DNA of 48,466 bases from positions 1-48,466 of the forward strand of contig JAUNAF010000004.1 of the NCBI GenBank assembly GCA_030527715.1, in the 5' to 3' direction. The position numbers and the translations under genes were made by a program. The DNA comes from Eubacteriales bacterium (GTDB taxonomy: Bacteria; Bacillota; Clostridia; Lachnospirales; Lachnospiraceae). The notes below the pieces were generated by a model. It was not told where the DNA came from. It made no database searches and saw nothing but the letters and a program-made list of their open reading frames with translations. Below, piece after piece: positions 16,217 through 24,878 of this stretch; the stretch's first letter is position 1; each line of letters starts with the position of its first letter.

Positions 16217-16226
16217 AAAAACGTTT
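16217..16226. promoter_or_regulatory. LacI-type operator 1 (AAAACGTTTT)
   Basis: A perfect 10-bp palindrome in the context GGAAAAACGTTTTAAAAG, about 50 bases upstream of the promoter candidate. It matches the site before the LacI gene. Confidence 0.65.
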
Positions 16227-16264
16227 TAAAAGTTACAAAAATAAAAAACTGTACAAAGAAATAG

Positions 16265-16304
16265 TTGACAAAAACGTTTTTCCGAGATAAGGTTAATCTA
16301 TAAT
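16265..16304 (+). promoter_or_regulatory. promoter with LacI-type operator 2 for the cupin-ABC operon
   Basis: TTGACA (16265-16270) is a consensus -35. A 12-base palindrome AAAAACGTTTTT (16270-16281) directly abuts it. The -10 is either TAAGGT at 16288-16293 (17-base spacer) or the better TATAAT at 16299-16304, which lies too far from this -35. Either way the operator covers the polymerase site, which fits repression. The leader to the cupin gene is long, about 270 bases. Confidence 0.6.
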
Positions 16305-16306
16305 TT

Positions 16307-16382
16307 GAATGCGGAAAAGCTGTGAAGCAGTCTGCGTTCATGAGCAAAAGCGAAGCGGATAGCGAATGTCCGTGTTACTCGG
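16307..16382 (+). other. structured leader segment
   Basis: GAATGCGGA (16307-16315) can pair with TCTGCGTTC (16331-16339), and CGGAT...ATGTCCG follows near 16356-16372. The end GTGTTACTCGG is partly the inverse of CGAGTAAC in the element at 15661-15750, so the two may be related repeats. No known riboswitch fold was recognised. Confidence 0.35.
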
Positions 16383-16439
16383 AATACAGACCAGATAAGA
16401 GAAATGCACCTTGATATGCAATTATTTTTTAAAAGATAG

Positions 16440-16451
16440 AAAAACGTTTTT
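16440..16451. promoter_or_regulatory. LacI-type operator 3 (AAAAACGTTTTT)
   Basis: A 12-base palindrome, the same as operator 2, 170 bases downstream of it and 126 bases before the cupin start. A roadblock or looping site is possible, as the sites are spaced about 53 and 170 bases apart. Confidence 0.6.
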
Positions 16452-16576
16452 TTTTAAAAAACTAAGATTACGAATGCCTGATTTATAAGGGATTAAAAAA
16501 GAAACCTGAGAAGGTTCTGAAAGGAAATTCAAAAAACTGAAAGATAAAAAAGAGAAAAAGAAAGGGAGGAAAACAT

Positions 16577-17791
16577 ATGTCTGATAAAAAGCGTCTTGCA
16601 GAACAGGCCTTAGAACAGGGTGACGGTATTCTGAGACTGGCACCGACCTGGGTTCCGCGTTCATTCTGCCGTCCGGGAAAACGTATCAAACTTCATCCGG
16701 ATGATTATTTTGTACTTGGACAGAGAGGCGGCATCGACGAGAGATGGTTTTCTTCAACCACCTGGGCTGAAAACGGACCGGGAACACCGGAAGATGAAGG
16801 ATTGAGTTACGTAGTGGCAGATGAGGAAGGAAAAGAGAAGGTACTGCTTCGGGACGTAGTAGAGCTTCTTGGAGCCGAGGTCATCGGAGAGACACTCTGG
16901 AATAAATACCACAGATGGGCAATGTTCTCCAAGTTCTTCGATAACGCAGGACCGCTTCCGCATCACATTCATCACAGAGATCAGCATGCAGCGCGTGTCG
17001 GAGCAGCAGGAAAGCCGGAGATGTATTTCTTCCCGTCACAGCTGAACAACCATGGCGGAGAGTTCCCGTTTACTTTCTTCGGATTCAACCCGGAGACGAC
17101 CAAAGAGGAAGTGCTGGAAGCACTGAAGAACTTCCCGAAGGGCGATAACAGAATCCTGTCACTGGCGATGGCCTATAAGCTTGATGTAGATACCGGATGG
17201 GATGTCCCGCCTGGAGTTATGCATGCACCTGGAAGCCTCTGCACCTACGAGCCGCAGTTTGCATCCGACGTATATGCAATGTATCAGTCAGTTCTGATGA
17301 ACGGACAGATCGTCGGCGAGGATCTTCTGTGGAAGAACACACCGGAAGAGGAGATCGGAAATTATGAGTATCTTCTGGATGTGATCGACTGGGAGAAGAA
17401 CGTAGATCCACAGTTCCATAAGAACAGATTTATGAAGCCGATTCCTGTAAAACCGCTGGAAGAGATGATCGCAGACGGATACATCGAAGAGTGGATCTGC
17501 TACAAGTGCGAATCCGTTTCCGCAAAGCGTCTGACCGTACTTCCGGGACGGACTGTGACGATCAAAGACAGTGCACCTTACGGACTGATCTGTCTGGAAG
17601 GACACGGAACCTTCGGCAAGTGGCTGATCGAATCTCCGGCACTGATCCACTACGGTGAGCTGACACACGATGAGTATTTTGTCACTGAGAGAGCAGCGAA
17701 GGCAGGAGTAACCATAACAAATCCATCGACGACAGATCCGATCGTTATTCTGAAGCATTTTTCTGATAATCCGGATCTCGTCATTAAGTAA
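16577..17791 (+). CDS. phosphomannose-isomerase-like cupin enzyme, paralogue 1
   Basis: A 404-aa cytosolic protein resembling class I mannose-6-phosphate isomerases at the metal site. The motif HHIHH (H129-H133), the Glu of GKPEMYFFP (E148) and the His of PPGVMHAP (H216) match the H-x-H, E, H set of that family. LHPDDYF, TYEPQ and the C-terminal cupin-like VLPGRTVTIKD region also stand out. It is probably a metal-dependent aldose-ketose isomerase or epimerase acting on the imported sugar; the substrate is unknown. The RBS is GGGAGGAAAA. It is the first gene after the operator-rich leader, and the ABC genes follow 18 bases later. A close relative lies at 21941. Confidence 0.7.
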   Translation: MSDKKRLAEQALEQGDGILRLAPTWVPRSFCRPGKRIKLHPDDYFVLGQRGGIDERWFSSTTWAENGPGTPEDEGLSYVVADEEGKEKVLLRDVVELLGAEVIGETLWNKYHRWAMFSKFFDNAGPLPHHIHHRDQHAARVGAAGKPEMYFFPSQLNNHGGEFPFTFFGFNPETTKEEVLEALKNFPKGDNRILSLAMAYKLDVDTGWDVPPGVMHAPGSLCTYEPQFASDVYAMYQSVLMNGQIVGEDLLWKNTPEEEIGNYEYLLDVIDWEKNVDPQFHKNRFMKPIPVKPLEEMIADGYIEEWICYKCESVSAKRLTVLPGRTVTIKDSAPYGLICLEGHGTFGKWLIESPALIHYGELTHDEYFVTERAAKAGVTITNPSTTDPIVILKHFSDNPDLVIK

Positions 17792-17809
17792 AGAGGAGGA
17801 GAAGACATC

Positions 17810-19321
17810 TTGGAGGGCGAAAAATACGTACTGGAAGCCACAGGAATCAGTAAATCTTTCTCAGGAGTCACCGTACTGGACGGAGCAGAGCTTTCCATCA
17901 AGCCGGGAGAGCTTCACGCACTGATGGGAGAGAACGGAGCCGGCAAGTCAACTTTGATGAAAGTTGTGATGGGCATTTATACCAGAGATGCCGGTAGGGT
18001 TTTTCTGGACGGCCAGGAAGTGGAGTTTAAATCGGCAAGAGAAGCACTGGATGCCGGAATATCCATGATACATCAGGAGCTTAGCCCGATCCCGGAGATG
18101 ACGGTAGCCGAGAACGTATTTCTTGGACGTGAGCAGAAGCTGATCAAGGGCCTTCCGTTTGTAGATAAGAAAGAGCTGAACAGAAGAACGGAGGAGCTGC
18201 TGAAGGAATACAGCCTGTCAGAATTTATTCGACCGAACATGAAGATGAAGGATCTGAATATCGCACAGACACAGATGATGGAGATCATCAAGGCAGTTTC
18301 CTACAATTCGAAAGTAATCATCATGGATGAGCCGACATCTTCACTTTCAGAGAAAGAGACGGAGATCCTGTTTGGTATCATTGACAATCTGAAGAAGAAA
18401 AAGGTGGGAATCATCTATATCTCCCACCGAATGGAAGAAGTATTTGAACTTGCTGACAGAGTCTCGATTCTTCGAGACGGTAAGTTTATCGGATGCGTAA
18501 AAGTAGCGGAAGCTTCGAGAGAGCAGCTGATCAACATGATGGTCGGACGTGATCTTGAGGGAGGATATCCACAGAATACGGCAACGAAGGGTGAGGTAGT
18601 TCTGGAGATCAAAAACTTCACGAGACATGGCGTATTCGAGGGCGTCAACCTGAAGGTTCGTGCGGGAGAGATACTCGGCATGGCCGGACTGGTCGGAGCC
18701 GGACGAAGCGAGGTCATGAGAGCGCTGGTCGGTTATGATCCGCTGGATTCCGGAGAGGTTTATCTTGACGGAAAACAGATCTCCATCAAGCATCCGCAGG
18801 ATGCGATCCGGCACCACATCATCATCGCATCGGAGGATCGAAAAGCACTTGGACTGGTTCTCTGCAGAAGCATTAAGGAGAATATCGCATTACAGAATTT
18901 TGATCAGTTTTCCACTGCAGGCTTTATCCAGAAGCTTCAGGAAAAGAGAAGCTGTGAAGAATATGCAAAGAAGATGGCAACCAAGATGAACGGAATCGCC
19001 GATGAGGCAGGTAGCCTTTCCGGTGGAAACCAGCAGAAGGTTGTTCTGGCGAAATGTCTGTTGTCACATCCAAAGGTTCTGATCATGGATGAGCCGACCA
19101 GAGGTATCGATGTCGGTGCCAAGGCAAGTATTTACAGAAATATGGTCGAGCTGGCAAATCAGGGTATGGCGATCATCATGATCTCATCGGAGATGCCGGA
19201 ACTGATCGGAATGAGTGACAGAATCATGGTAATGTCCGGCGGAAGAATTACCGGAGAGCTGGAAGGCCAGGAGGCAAAATCTCAGCAGACAATCCTTAAG
19301 TTAGCATTGGGAGGACAGTAA
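17810..19321 (+). CDS. sugar ABC importer ATP-binding protein (RbsA-like, two domains)
   Basis: A 503-aa tandem ATPase of the ribose/xylose/galactose import class. The first domain has Walker A GENGAGKST, Walker B IIMDEP and the SSLSEKE segment; the second has the degenerate P-loop GLVGAGRSE usual for RbsA-type proteins, a SLSGGNQQKVVLAK signature and LIMDEPTRGIDVGAK. It energises import through the permease at 19324. The start is a TTG at 17810, chosen because AGGAGGAG lies 6-9 bases before it and no ATG is near. The gap to the permease is 2 bases. Confidence 0.93.
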   Translation: MEGEKYVLEATGISKSFSGVTVLDGAELSIKPGELHALMGENGAGKSTLMKVVMGIYTRDAGRVFLDGQEVEFKSAREALDAGISMIHQELSPIPEMTVAENVFLGREQKLIKGLPFVDKKELNRRTEELLKEYSLSEFIRPNMKMKDLNIAQTQMMEIIKAVSYNSKVIIMDEPTSSLSEKETEILFGIIDNLKKKKVGIIYISHRMEEVFELADRVSILRDGKFIGCVKVAEASREQLINMMVGRDLEGGYPQNTATKGEVVLEIKNFTRHGVFEGVNLKVRAGEILGMAGLVGAGRSEVMRALVGYDPLDSGEVYLDGKQISIKHPQDAIRHHIIIASEDRKALGLVLCRSIKENIALQNFDQFSTAGFIQKLQEKRSCEEYAKKMATKMNGIADEAGSLSGGNQQKVVLAKCLLSHPKVLIMDEPTRGIDVGAKASIYRNMVELANQGMAIIMISSEMPELIGMSDRIMVMSGGRITGELEGQEAKSQQTILKLALGGQ

Positions 19322-19323
19322 AA

Positions 19324-20277
19324 ATGACAGAAAAAAAAGATATGGGAAAGATCTTAAGACAGTTTGGTCTGCTGTTCGTAGTTCTCATTATCATTGTAGT
19401 GATGAGTTTTCTTTCCCCGGTATTTATGACCCAGAAGAACATCATTAACATCCTGCGTCAGATCTCCATGAACGGTATCCTGGCAGTCGGAATGACTTTC
19501 GTTATCCTGACCGGCGGAATCGACCTGTCCGTAGGTTCTGTCGTAGGTATCACAGGCGTTATCTGCGGATCCTTCCTTGAGAGAGGAATGGCATGGCCGC
19601 TGGTCTGCCTGATCGCACTGGTCATGGCTCTGCTGTGCGGATTCATCAACGGATATCTGATTTCCTATGTAGGATTCCAGCCGTTCATCGCTACACTGTC
19701 CACAATGACCATCGGTCGTGGTTTTGCACTGGCATACTCCAATGGTAAACCGTACATGATCAAGGATCCGAGCTTCCTGGTATTTGGTCAGGGTTACACC
19801 CCGCTGTTCCACATTCCGGTTCCGGTAGTACTTCTGGTACTGGTTTGTATCCTCGGTCTGGTCATTCTGAATACGACATCCTTCGGCCGCTATGTATATG
19901 CGATCGGCGGCAATAAAAACGCTGCAAAGCTTTCCGGTGTACGTACACAGAGAATTGAGATGATGGTATACATTATTTCTTCCATATGTGCCTGTGTAGT
20001 AGGCATGATCCTGGCAGCACGTATCAGTTCCGGACAGCCGACAGCAGGTGAGTCCTACGAGATGGATGCGATCGCAGCAACAGCGATCGGCGGTACAAGT
20101 ATGAGCGGAGGTATCGGATCTCTGACCGGCACAGTACTCGGTTTTGTGATCATCGGACTGCTCAGTAACTCGATGAACCTGATGAACATCAACTCCTTCT
20201 ATCAGCAGATCGTAAAGGGCTTACTGATCATCGTGGCAGTATTCCTGGATATGAGAACGAAGGGAAGCAAAAACTAA
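19324..20277 (+). CDS. sugar ABC importer permease (RbsC-like)
   Basis: A 317-aa integral membrane protein of the RbsC/AraH class, with about eight to ten hydrophobic segments. FVILTGGIDLSVGSVVG and AIGGTSMSGGIGSLTG are the family marks. It forms the channel for the sugar whose ATPase is the gene before and whose binding protein is the gene after. It starts two bases after the ATPase stop, with GGAGGACAG as RBS. A stem-loop lies between it and the binding protein gene. Confidence 0.93.
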   Translation: MTEKKDMGKILRQFGLLFVVLIIIVVMSFLSPVFMTQKNIINILRQISMNGILAVGMTFVILTGGIDLSVGSVVGITGVICGSFLERGMAWPLVCLIALVMALLCGFINGYLISYVGFQPFIATLSTMTIGRGFALAYSNGKPYMIKDPSFLVFGQGYTPLFHIPVPVVLLVLVCILGLVILNTTSFGRYVYAIGGNKNAAKLSGVRTQRIEMMVYIISSICACVVGMILAARISSGQPTAGESYEMDAIAATAIGGTSMSGGIGSLTGTVLGFVIIGLLSNSMNLMNINSFYQQIVKGLLIIVAVFLDMRTKGSKN

Positions 20278-20284
20278 GGCGAAC

Positions 20285-20306
20285 TTTAATATCGGGCGAT
20301 ATTAAA
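20285..20306 (+). other. stem-loop between permease and binding-protein genes
   Basis: TTTAATATCG (20285-20294) and CGATATTAAA (20297-20306) form a perfect 10-bp inverted repeat, without a T-tract. It is AT-rich, so a role in RNA processing or stability before the binding-protein gene is more likely than termination. Confidence 0.55.
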
Positions 20307-20349
20307 AATAAAAACAAAAAACAAAATTATTTTAAGGAGGAAATGAAAC

Positions 20350-21297
20350 ATGAAGAAAAAAGTGATTGGCGTATTACTGGCAGCAACTATGGTAGCAGCT
20401 TTTGGTGCATTCGCATCTGCAGAAGACAATTCCGCATACACCATCGGATTCTCATCCAAGGATAACTCTGATATGTTCGTAAAGAATATCGCAGACGCAG
20501 CTGAGGAGAAGGCTGAGGAGCTCGGCGTGAAGTTTATCATGACTGATGCAGGCGGAGACGTTAACAAACAGATCAGTGATGTTGAGAACATGATCACTCA
20601 GGGCGTAGACGCACTGGTAGTTATCCCGCAGAGTGTTGAGGGAAGTGCACCGGTAGTTTCCATGGCAAAAGAAGCCGGTATCCCGATCATCATCGATAAC
20701 GGTGATATCGCAGACACAGATTACACCGCATTCGTAGGATGTACCGATCAGGAATCCGGTGAGATCCTTGGTACCTGGTTCATGGAGAACGTAGAAAAGG
20801 GATCTAAGGTCTGCATCATTGAGGGACCGATGGGACAGTCCGGACAGGTTGGACGTATGGCAGGATTTGAAGCTGTTGGAATGCTTGACTATTTCGAAGT
20901 TCTTTCCACACAGACCGCTAACTGGAAACGTGACGAGGCTATGGCTCTTGCAGAGGACTGGCTGACCACTTATGGCGATGATCTGAAAGCAATCATCTGC
21001 GAGAACGATGATATGGCACTCGGCGCACTGTCCGCATGCAAGGCAGCAGACAGAACCGATGTTGTGATCGGCGGCGTTGACGGACTTGAGGATGCAGTAG
21101 AGGCAGTTAAGAACGGTGAGATCGGTGTATCTGTTCTTCAGGACTCTTATGGACAGGGAGCTACCGGCGTTGAGGTTGCACTTGCAGCTGCAAAGGGCGA
21201 GGAAGTTCCGTATGATACACGTATTCCGTTCAGAAAGATCACCGCTGACAACGTAGAAGCTTACCTCGAGAACGGCGTATCCGCTCTGACAGATTAA
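20350..21297 (+). CDS. sugar ABC importer substrate-binding protein (RbsB-like)
   Basis: A 315-aa exported binding protein of the ribose/galactose type. The signal peptide (MKKKVIGVLLAATMVAA...) ends at ASA-ED with a signal peptidase I site and contains no lipobox Cys, which is unusual for a monoderm. The mature part has the two-lobed fold: YTIGFSSKDNSDMF, GVDALVVIPQ, IPIIIDNGD, AIICENDDMALGAL and VIGGVDGLEDA. The RBS AAGGAGGAA is strong. A likely attenuating terminator follows. The ligand is unknown and should be a monosaccharide of the pentose or hexose class. Confidence 0.93.
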   Translation: MKKKVIGVLLAATMVAAFGAFASAEDNSAYTIGFSSKDNSDMFVKNIADAAEEKAEELGVKFIMTDAGGDVNKQISDVENMITQGVDALVVIPQSVEGSAPVVSMAKEAGIPIIIDNGDIADTDYTAFVGCTDQESGEILGTWFMENVEKGSKVCIIEGPMGQSGQVGRMAGFEAVGMLDYFEVLSTQTANWKRDEAMALAEDWLTTYGDDLKAIICENDDMALGALSACKAADRTDVVIGGVDGLEDAVEAVKNGEIGVSVLQDSYGQGATGVEVALAAAKGEEVPYDTRIPFRKITADNVEAYLENGVSALTD

Positions 21298-21379
21298 TTT
21301 ATCTTGAGTAAGAATCTGTAATCAAAAGAAACAGAGGCTGAATAAGCAGCCTGAAATGTAGTTAATGTGTGAGCAAGGC

Positions 21380-21429
21380 ATGGCACCGCAGGCAAAGTGT
21401 AAAAGAACAGGTCTTTGCTGCGGTGCCAT
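21380..21429 (+). terminator. hairpin after the binding-protein gene (probable partial terminator)
   Basis: ATGGCACCGCAG..CAAAG pairs with CTTTGCTGCGGTGCCAT, a long strong stem followed by TTTT. It lies between the importer genes and the mutarotase gene, so it may reduce transcription of the enzymes compared with the transporter. Confidence 0.75.
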
Positions 21430-21462
21430 TTTGGGCTGAAGTCAGAACAGGAGAATGCAATT

Positions 21463-21891
21463 ATGCTGAGAAATATACCGAAAATCTTACCCCCGGAGCT
21501 TGTGAAATGCATGATGGAGATGGGCCATTCAGATAAGCTCATTCTGGCGGATGCAAATTTCCCGGGAACGGCGCATGCACAGTATATCATCCGTATGGAC
21601 AGTGTGGAGATTCCGGAGCTTCTGGAAGCGATCCTTCCGTTCTTCCCGCTGGACAATTTTGTTCCGAACCCGGTAAAACTTATGAGAAATCTTCCGACAG
21701 AGCCGGTTCCGGAAATCTGGGAGACCTATCGTACACTCTTAAAGAAATACGATACCGATCATGCGTTCCAGGATTTTGAATTTATCGACAGACTGCCGTT
21801 TTATGAGGATGCAGAAAACGCTTTTGTGATCGTACAGACCGGCGATACGGCGCGCTATGCAAACATTATTCTGCAGAAGGGCGTTTGCTGA
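21463..21891 (+). CDS. sugar mutarotase of the RbsD/FucU family (FucU-like)
   Basis: A 142-aa protein. The N-terminus NIPKILPPELVKCMMEMGHSD with ILADANFPG (His22, Asp30) and the end FYE...TGDTARYANIILQKG match FucU, L-fucose mutarotase, which interconverts sugar anomers; RbsD is the related pyranase. The start at 21463, preceded by CAGGAG, is chosen over an in-frame ATG at 21415. It sits between the importer and the second cupin gene, so it should supply the isomerase with the correct anomer of the imported sugar. The family does not by itself prove L-fucose. Confidence 0.85.
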   Translation: MLRNIPKILPPELVKCMMEMGHSDKLILADANFPGTAHAQYIIRMDSVEIPELLEAILPFFPLDNFVPNPVKLMRNLPTEPVPEIWETYRTLLKKYDTDHAFQDFEFIDRLPFYEDAENAFVIVQTGDTARYANIILQKGVC

Positions 21892-21940
21892 GAACGACGA
21901 CAAAAGTGACTTGAATTTGCTGATAAGGAGAGATAAAATT

Positions 21941-23242
21941 ATGACAGAAAAAGAGTTAATCATCAAAGCAGGGGAAGCTCTGGATGCCAGACTGGCAGAG
22001 GTGAAAAAGACCGGAAATCTGGTAGTAAAGGATGCAACAGAGGATGAGGCAGTGATCCGCAAGACCTTCGAAGAGGGCGAGGGCATCTTCCGTCTGTTCC
22101 CGGCATTCGTACCGAGAAGATTCGGCAAGGCAGGACGCAGACTGAAACTGCATCCGGATGATTATTTTGCATTTGGTATGGCAAGAGGATCCATCACCGA
22201 GAGATGGTTCGCATCTACCATCGCAGCTCAGAACGGTGAGACTGCAAAGGCAGACGAAGGAATGGCTTATGTCTGCGTAGATTATGACAGTGACGAGAAA
22301 TTCTCTCTGAGAAATGCCGTTAAGGTACTGGGTGAGGAGCTCGTAGGTAAAGAGCTGATGGAGAAGTACAACGGATGGCCGATGTATTCCAAATTCTTTG
22401 ATAATGAGAATCCGCTGTTCCACCATCTGCACCTTACTTTTGAGGATGCTGCAAGAGTAGGAAAGCTCGGCAAGCCGGAGTGCTACTATTTCCCGAAGCA
22501 GCTGAACAACTATTTCGGAGAGGCAAACTATACCTACTTCGGATTTGACCCGGATGTAGATCCGGAGGATATCAAGGAAAGAATCAGACATTTTGCAGAC
22601 GATGATACAAGAATCACCGATCTGTCCAGAGCATACAGAATCGAGCTGGGAACCGGCTGGTACACACCGGCAGGCGTTATCCATGCACCGGCATCCGTAC
22701 TGACCTACGAGCCGCAGTGGAACTCTGATGTAAACTCTGTATATGAGAACATCGTATCCGGAGAGGTTTATCCGCCGGAGATGCTGGATGAGGAGCTTCC
22801 GGAAGGCCAGAAGGATGTAGAGGATGTCTTCAAGCTTCTTGACTGGGAGAAGAACGTAGATCCGCATTACAGAAAACATTATTTCCGTGCTCCGATCATT
22901 GAGACTGAGAACGAGGCTTACACACAGAAGTGGATCACCTATGCAAATCCGTACATCGCAGCTAAGGAGCTGACCGTCAATCCGGGTCAGAGCGTAACCA
23001 TCAAGGACGGCGCTGCTTATGGATGTATCTTTGTTCAGGGCCATGGAAAATTCGGCGTTTACGATGCTGAGGCACCGACACTTCTTCACTTCGGACAGCA
23101 GAGCTCCGATGAGTTCTTCGTATCCGAGAAGGCAGCAACTGAGGGCGTTACGATCACAAACACCAGTAAGGTTGAGCCGCTGGTAGTTCTGAAGCATTTC
23201 GGACCGAACTGCCCGGGCGTTCCGACAGAAACTGAAAAGTAA
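21941..23242 (+). CDS. phosphomannose-isomerase-like cupin enzyme, paralogue 2
   Basis: A 433-aa relative of the protein at 16577, with an N-terminal extension of about 30 residues. The shared motifs are LHPDDYF, the metal set HHLHL (H161, H162, H164), KLGKPECYYFP (E180) and PAGVIHAP (H248), TYEPQ, and DWEKNVDP. The key metal residues are intact in both, but the middle and loop sequences differ strongly. It may act on another intermediate or another sugar. The start at 21941 is chosen because AAGGAGAG is upstream; an in-frame ATG at 21857 lies inside the FucU gene. A stem-loop follows. Confidence 0.7.
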   Translation: MTEKELIIKAGEALDARLAEVKKTGNLVVKDATEDEAVIRKTFEEGEGIFRLFPAFVPRRFGKAGRRLKLHPDDYFAFGMARGSITERWFASTIAAQNGETAKADEGMAYVCVDYDSDEKFSLRNAVKVLGEELVGKELMEKYNGWPMYSKFFDNENPLFHHLHLTFEDAARVGKLGKPECYYFPKQLNNYFGEANYTYFGFDPDVDPEDIKERIRHFADDDTRITDLSRAYRIELGTGWYTPAGVIHAPASVLTYEPQWNSDVNSVYENIVSGEVYPPEMLDEELPEGQKDVEDVFKLLDWEKNVDPHYRKHYFRAPIIETENEAYTQKWITYANPYIAAKELTVNPGQSVTIKDGAAYGCIFVQGHGKFGVYDAEAPTLLHFGQQSSDEFFVSEKAATEGVTITNTSKVEPLVVLKHFGPNCPGVPTETEK

Positions 23243-23268
23243 ATAAAACAGAAGAAAACTTGACAACT

Positions 23269-23303
23269 GATCCGGAATACCTGAAATATGCGTATTCCGG
23301 ATC
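23269..23303 (+). other. perfect inverted repeat between cupin 2 and kinase genes
   Basis: GATCCGGAATAC (23269-23280) and GTATTCCGGATC (23292-23303) form a 12-bp perfect stem with an 11-base loop. No T-tract follows. A TTGACA (23260-23265) abuts it, so it could be an operator or an RNA hairpin. Confidence 0.6.
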
Positions 23304-23339
23304 TGTTACCATATAGAGAAATAATGGGGATGATGTGAT

Positions 23340-24854
23340 ATGAAGTACTTACTTGGAATTGATAATGGAGGAACCTTCTCCAAGGCTGCGATTTTTGACG
23401 AAGCCGGAAATCAGATTTCGGTGGCCAGCGTTCCGACGGTAACGCTTACCCCGAAACCGGGATACACTGAGCGTGATATGGAGGAGCTGTGGCAGGTAAA
23501 TGCACAGGCAGTCCGTGAGGCTATTGAAAAAAGCGGGATCGATCCGGCGCTGATCGCCGGAGTTTCCTTCTCAGGACACGGAAAAGGTCTGTATATGGTT
23601 GGCTACGATGGAAAGCCGTCCTACAACGGAATCATCTCCACAGACACCAGAGCCTGGGAGCAGGTGGAAAAATGGTATCAGAACGGTACGAACAAAAAAG
23701 TCTACGAGAAGACATTTCAGGAGATCCTTGCCGTACAGCCGGTCAGTCTTCTTGCCTGGTTTAAGGAGAATCAGCCGGAGGTGCTGGAGCGCACAAAGTA
23801 TATTTTTGCAGTCAAGGATTATATCCGCTACCGCATGACCGGAGAGGCCTACAGTGAGTATACAGACTGTTCCGGATCAAATCTGGTGAATCTGACAACG
23901 AAACAGCATGACAGAGAGCTGATGAAGCTGTTTGATCTGGAGGAGTGCTATGACAAGCTTCCGCCGCTTCGCTATGCGGCAGATATCTGCGGTCACGTTA
24001 CGAAAGAGGCAAGCGAGCTGACAGGACTTCCGGAAGGGATCCCGGTTGCAGCAGGAATGTTCGATGTCAATGCCTGCGGTATTGCTTCCGGCCTCTGCGA
24101 TGAGGAGCAGATGTGTATGATCGCCGGCACCTGGAGCATCAATGAGTTTATCAGAAAAGAGCCGGTCACCAACGGAACGGTCTCCTTAAATTCCATGTTC
24201 TGTATCCCGGGCTATTATCTGGTGGAGGAGAGCAGTCCGACTTCTGCAGGAAATATGGAGTGGTTTATCCGAAACCTGATGAGTGCGGAGAAGGCAGAGG
24301 CGAAAAAAGAAGGCGGTTCTGTCTATGATCTGACAAATGAATGGGTGGCATCGATCGAGCCTCAGGACAACAATATTATCTTCCTGCCGTTCCTGAACGG
24401 TTCCAATGAAGATGCGCTTGCAAAGGGAACTTTTGTCGGTCTGACCGCATATCATAACAAAAAACATATGCTCCGTGCAGTTTATGAGGGCATTGTATTC
24501 TCCCATGTCACTCATGTGAGAAAGCTGCTCAGAAACAGAGAGGTGCCGAAGAGTATCCGTCTTGCAGGCGGAGCAGCCAACTCTGATGTTTGGGTTCAGA
24601 TCTTCGCAGATGCACTGCAGATCCCGGTCGACGTGATCGCAGACAAGGAGCTCGGCGCGCAGGGTGCGGCAATGGCGGCAGGAATCGCAGCAGGAATCTA
24701 TGCAGACTATCCGGATGCAGCAGCAAAAACCGTGAAGATCACAAAGACGATCTATCCGCGTCCGGAATATAAGGAAATCTATGAAGAGAAATACGCGACC
24801 TACCGCGCTGTCATCGACGGGCTGAGCAGTGCATGGGAGCGATTTAAAAACTAA
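23340..24854 (+). CDS. L-xylulokinase-like FGGY kinase
   Basis: A 504-aa sugar kinase. The order of motifs (GIDNGGTFSKAAIFD, TPKPGYTERDMEELWQ, GHGKGLY, ISTDTRAW, QPVSLLAWFKENQPE, SPTSAGNMEWF, FLPFLNGSNEDAL, VFSHVTHVRKL, AGGAANSDVWVQI) closely follows E. coli LyxK, the L-xylulose kinase, as I recall it, so a ketopentose or related ketose is the likely substrate. The phosphoryl donor is ATP. The RBS is GGGGATG. It follows cupin 2 across a stem-loop and precedes the Gfo/Idh gene by 24 bases. The product would enter a pathway encoded elsewhere. Confidence 0.8.
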   Translation: MKYLLGIDNGGTFSKAAIFDEAGNQISVASVPTVTLTPKPGYTERDMEELWQVNAQAVREAIEKSGIDPALIAGVSFSGHGKGLYMVGYDGKPSYNGIISTDTRAWEQVEKWYQNGTNKKVYEKTFQEILAVQPVSLLAWFKENQPEVLERTKYIFAVKDYIRYRMTGEAYSEYTDCSGSNLVNLTTKQHDRELMKLFDLEECYDKLPPLRYAADICGHVTKEASELTGLPEGIPVAAGMFDVNACGIASGLCDEEQMCMIAGTWSINEFIRKEPVTNGTVSLNSMFCIPGYYLVEESSPTSAGNMEWFIRNLMSAEKAEAKKEGGSVYDLTNEWVASIEPQDNNIIFLPFLNGSNEDALAKGTFVGLTAYHNKKHMLRAVYEGIVFSHVTHVRKLLRNREVPKSIRLAGGAANSDVWVQIFADALQIPVDVIADKELGAQGAAMAAGIAAGIYADYPDAAAKTVKITKTIYPRPEYKEIYEEKYATYRAVIDGLSSAWERFKN

Positions 24855-24878
24855 CTGACGAGACAGGAGGACAAAACA

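Noticed and set aside
16307..16382. Riboswitch in the cupin leader
   Set aside because: Hairpins are visible but none of the conserved riboswitch cores I know could be matched, and nothing in the gene set needs one.
1956..24854. The two FGGY kinases as a recent duplicate pair
   Set aside because: They share only family-level motifs; the second is LyxK-like and the first xylulokinase-like, so they are old relatives.
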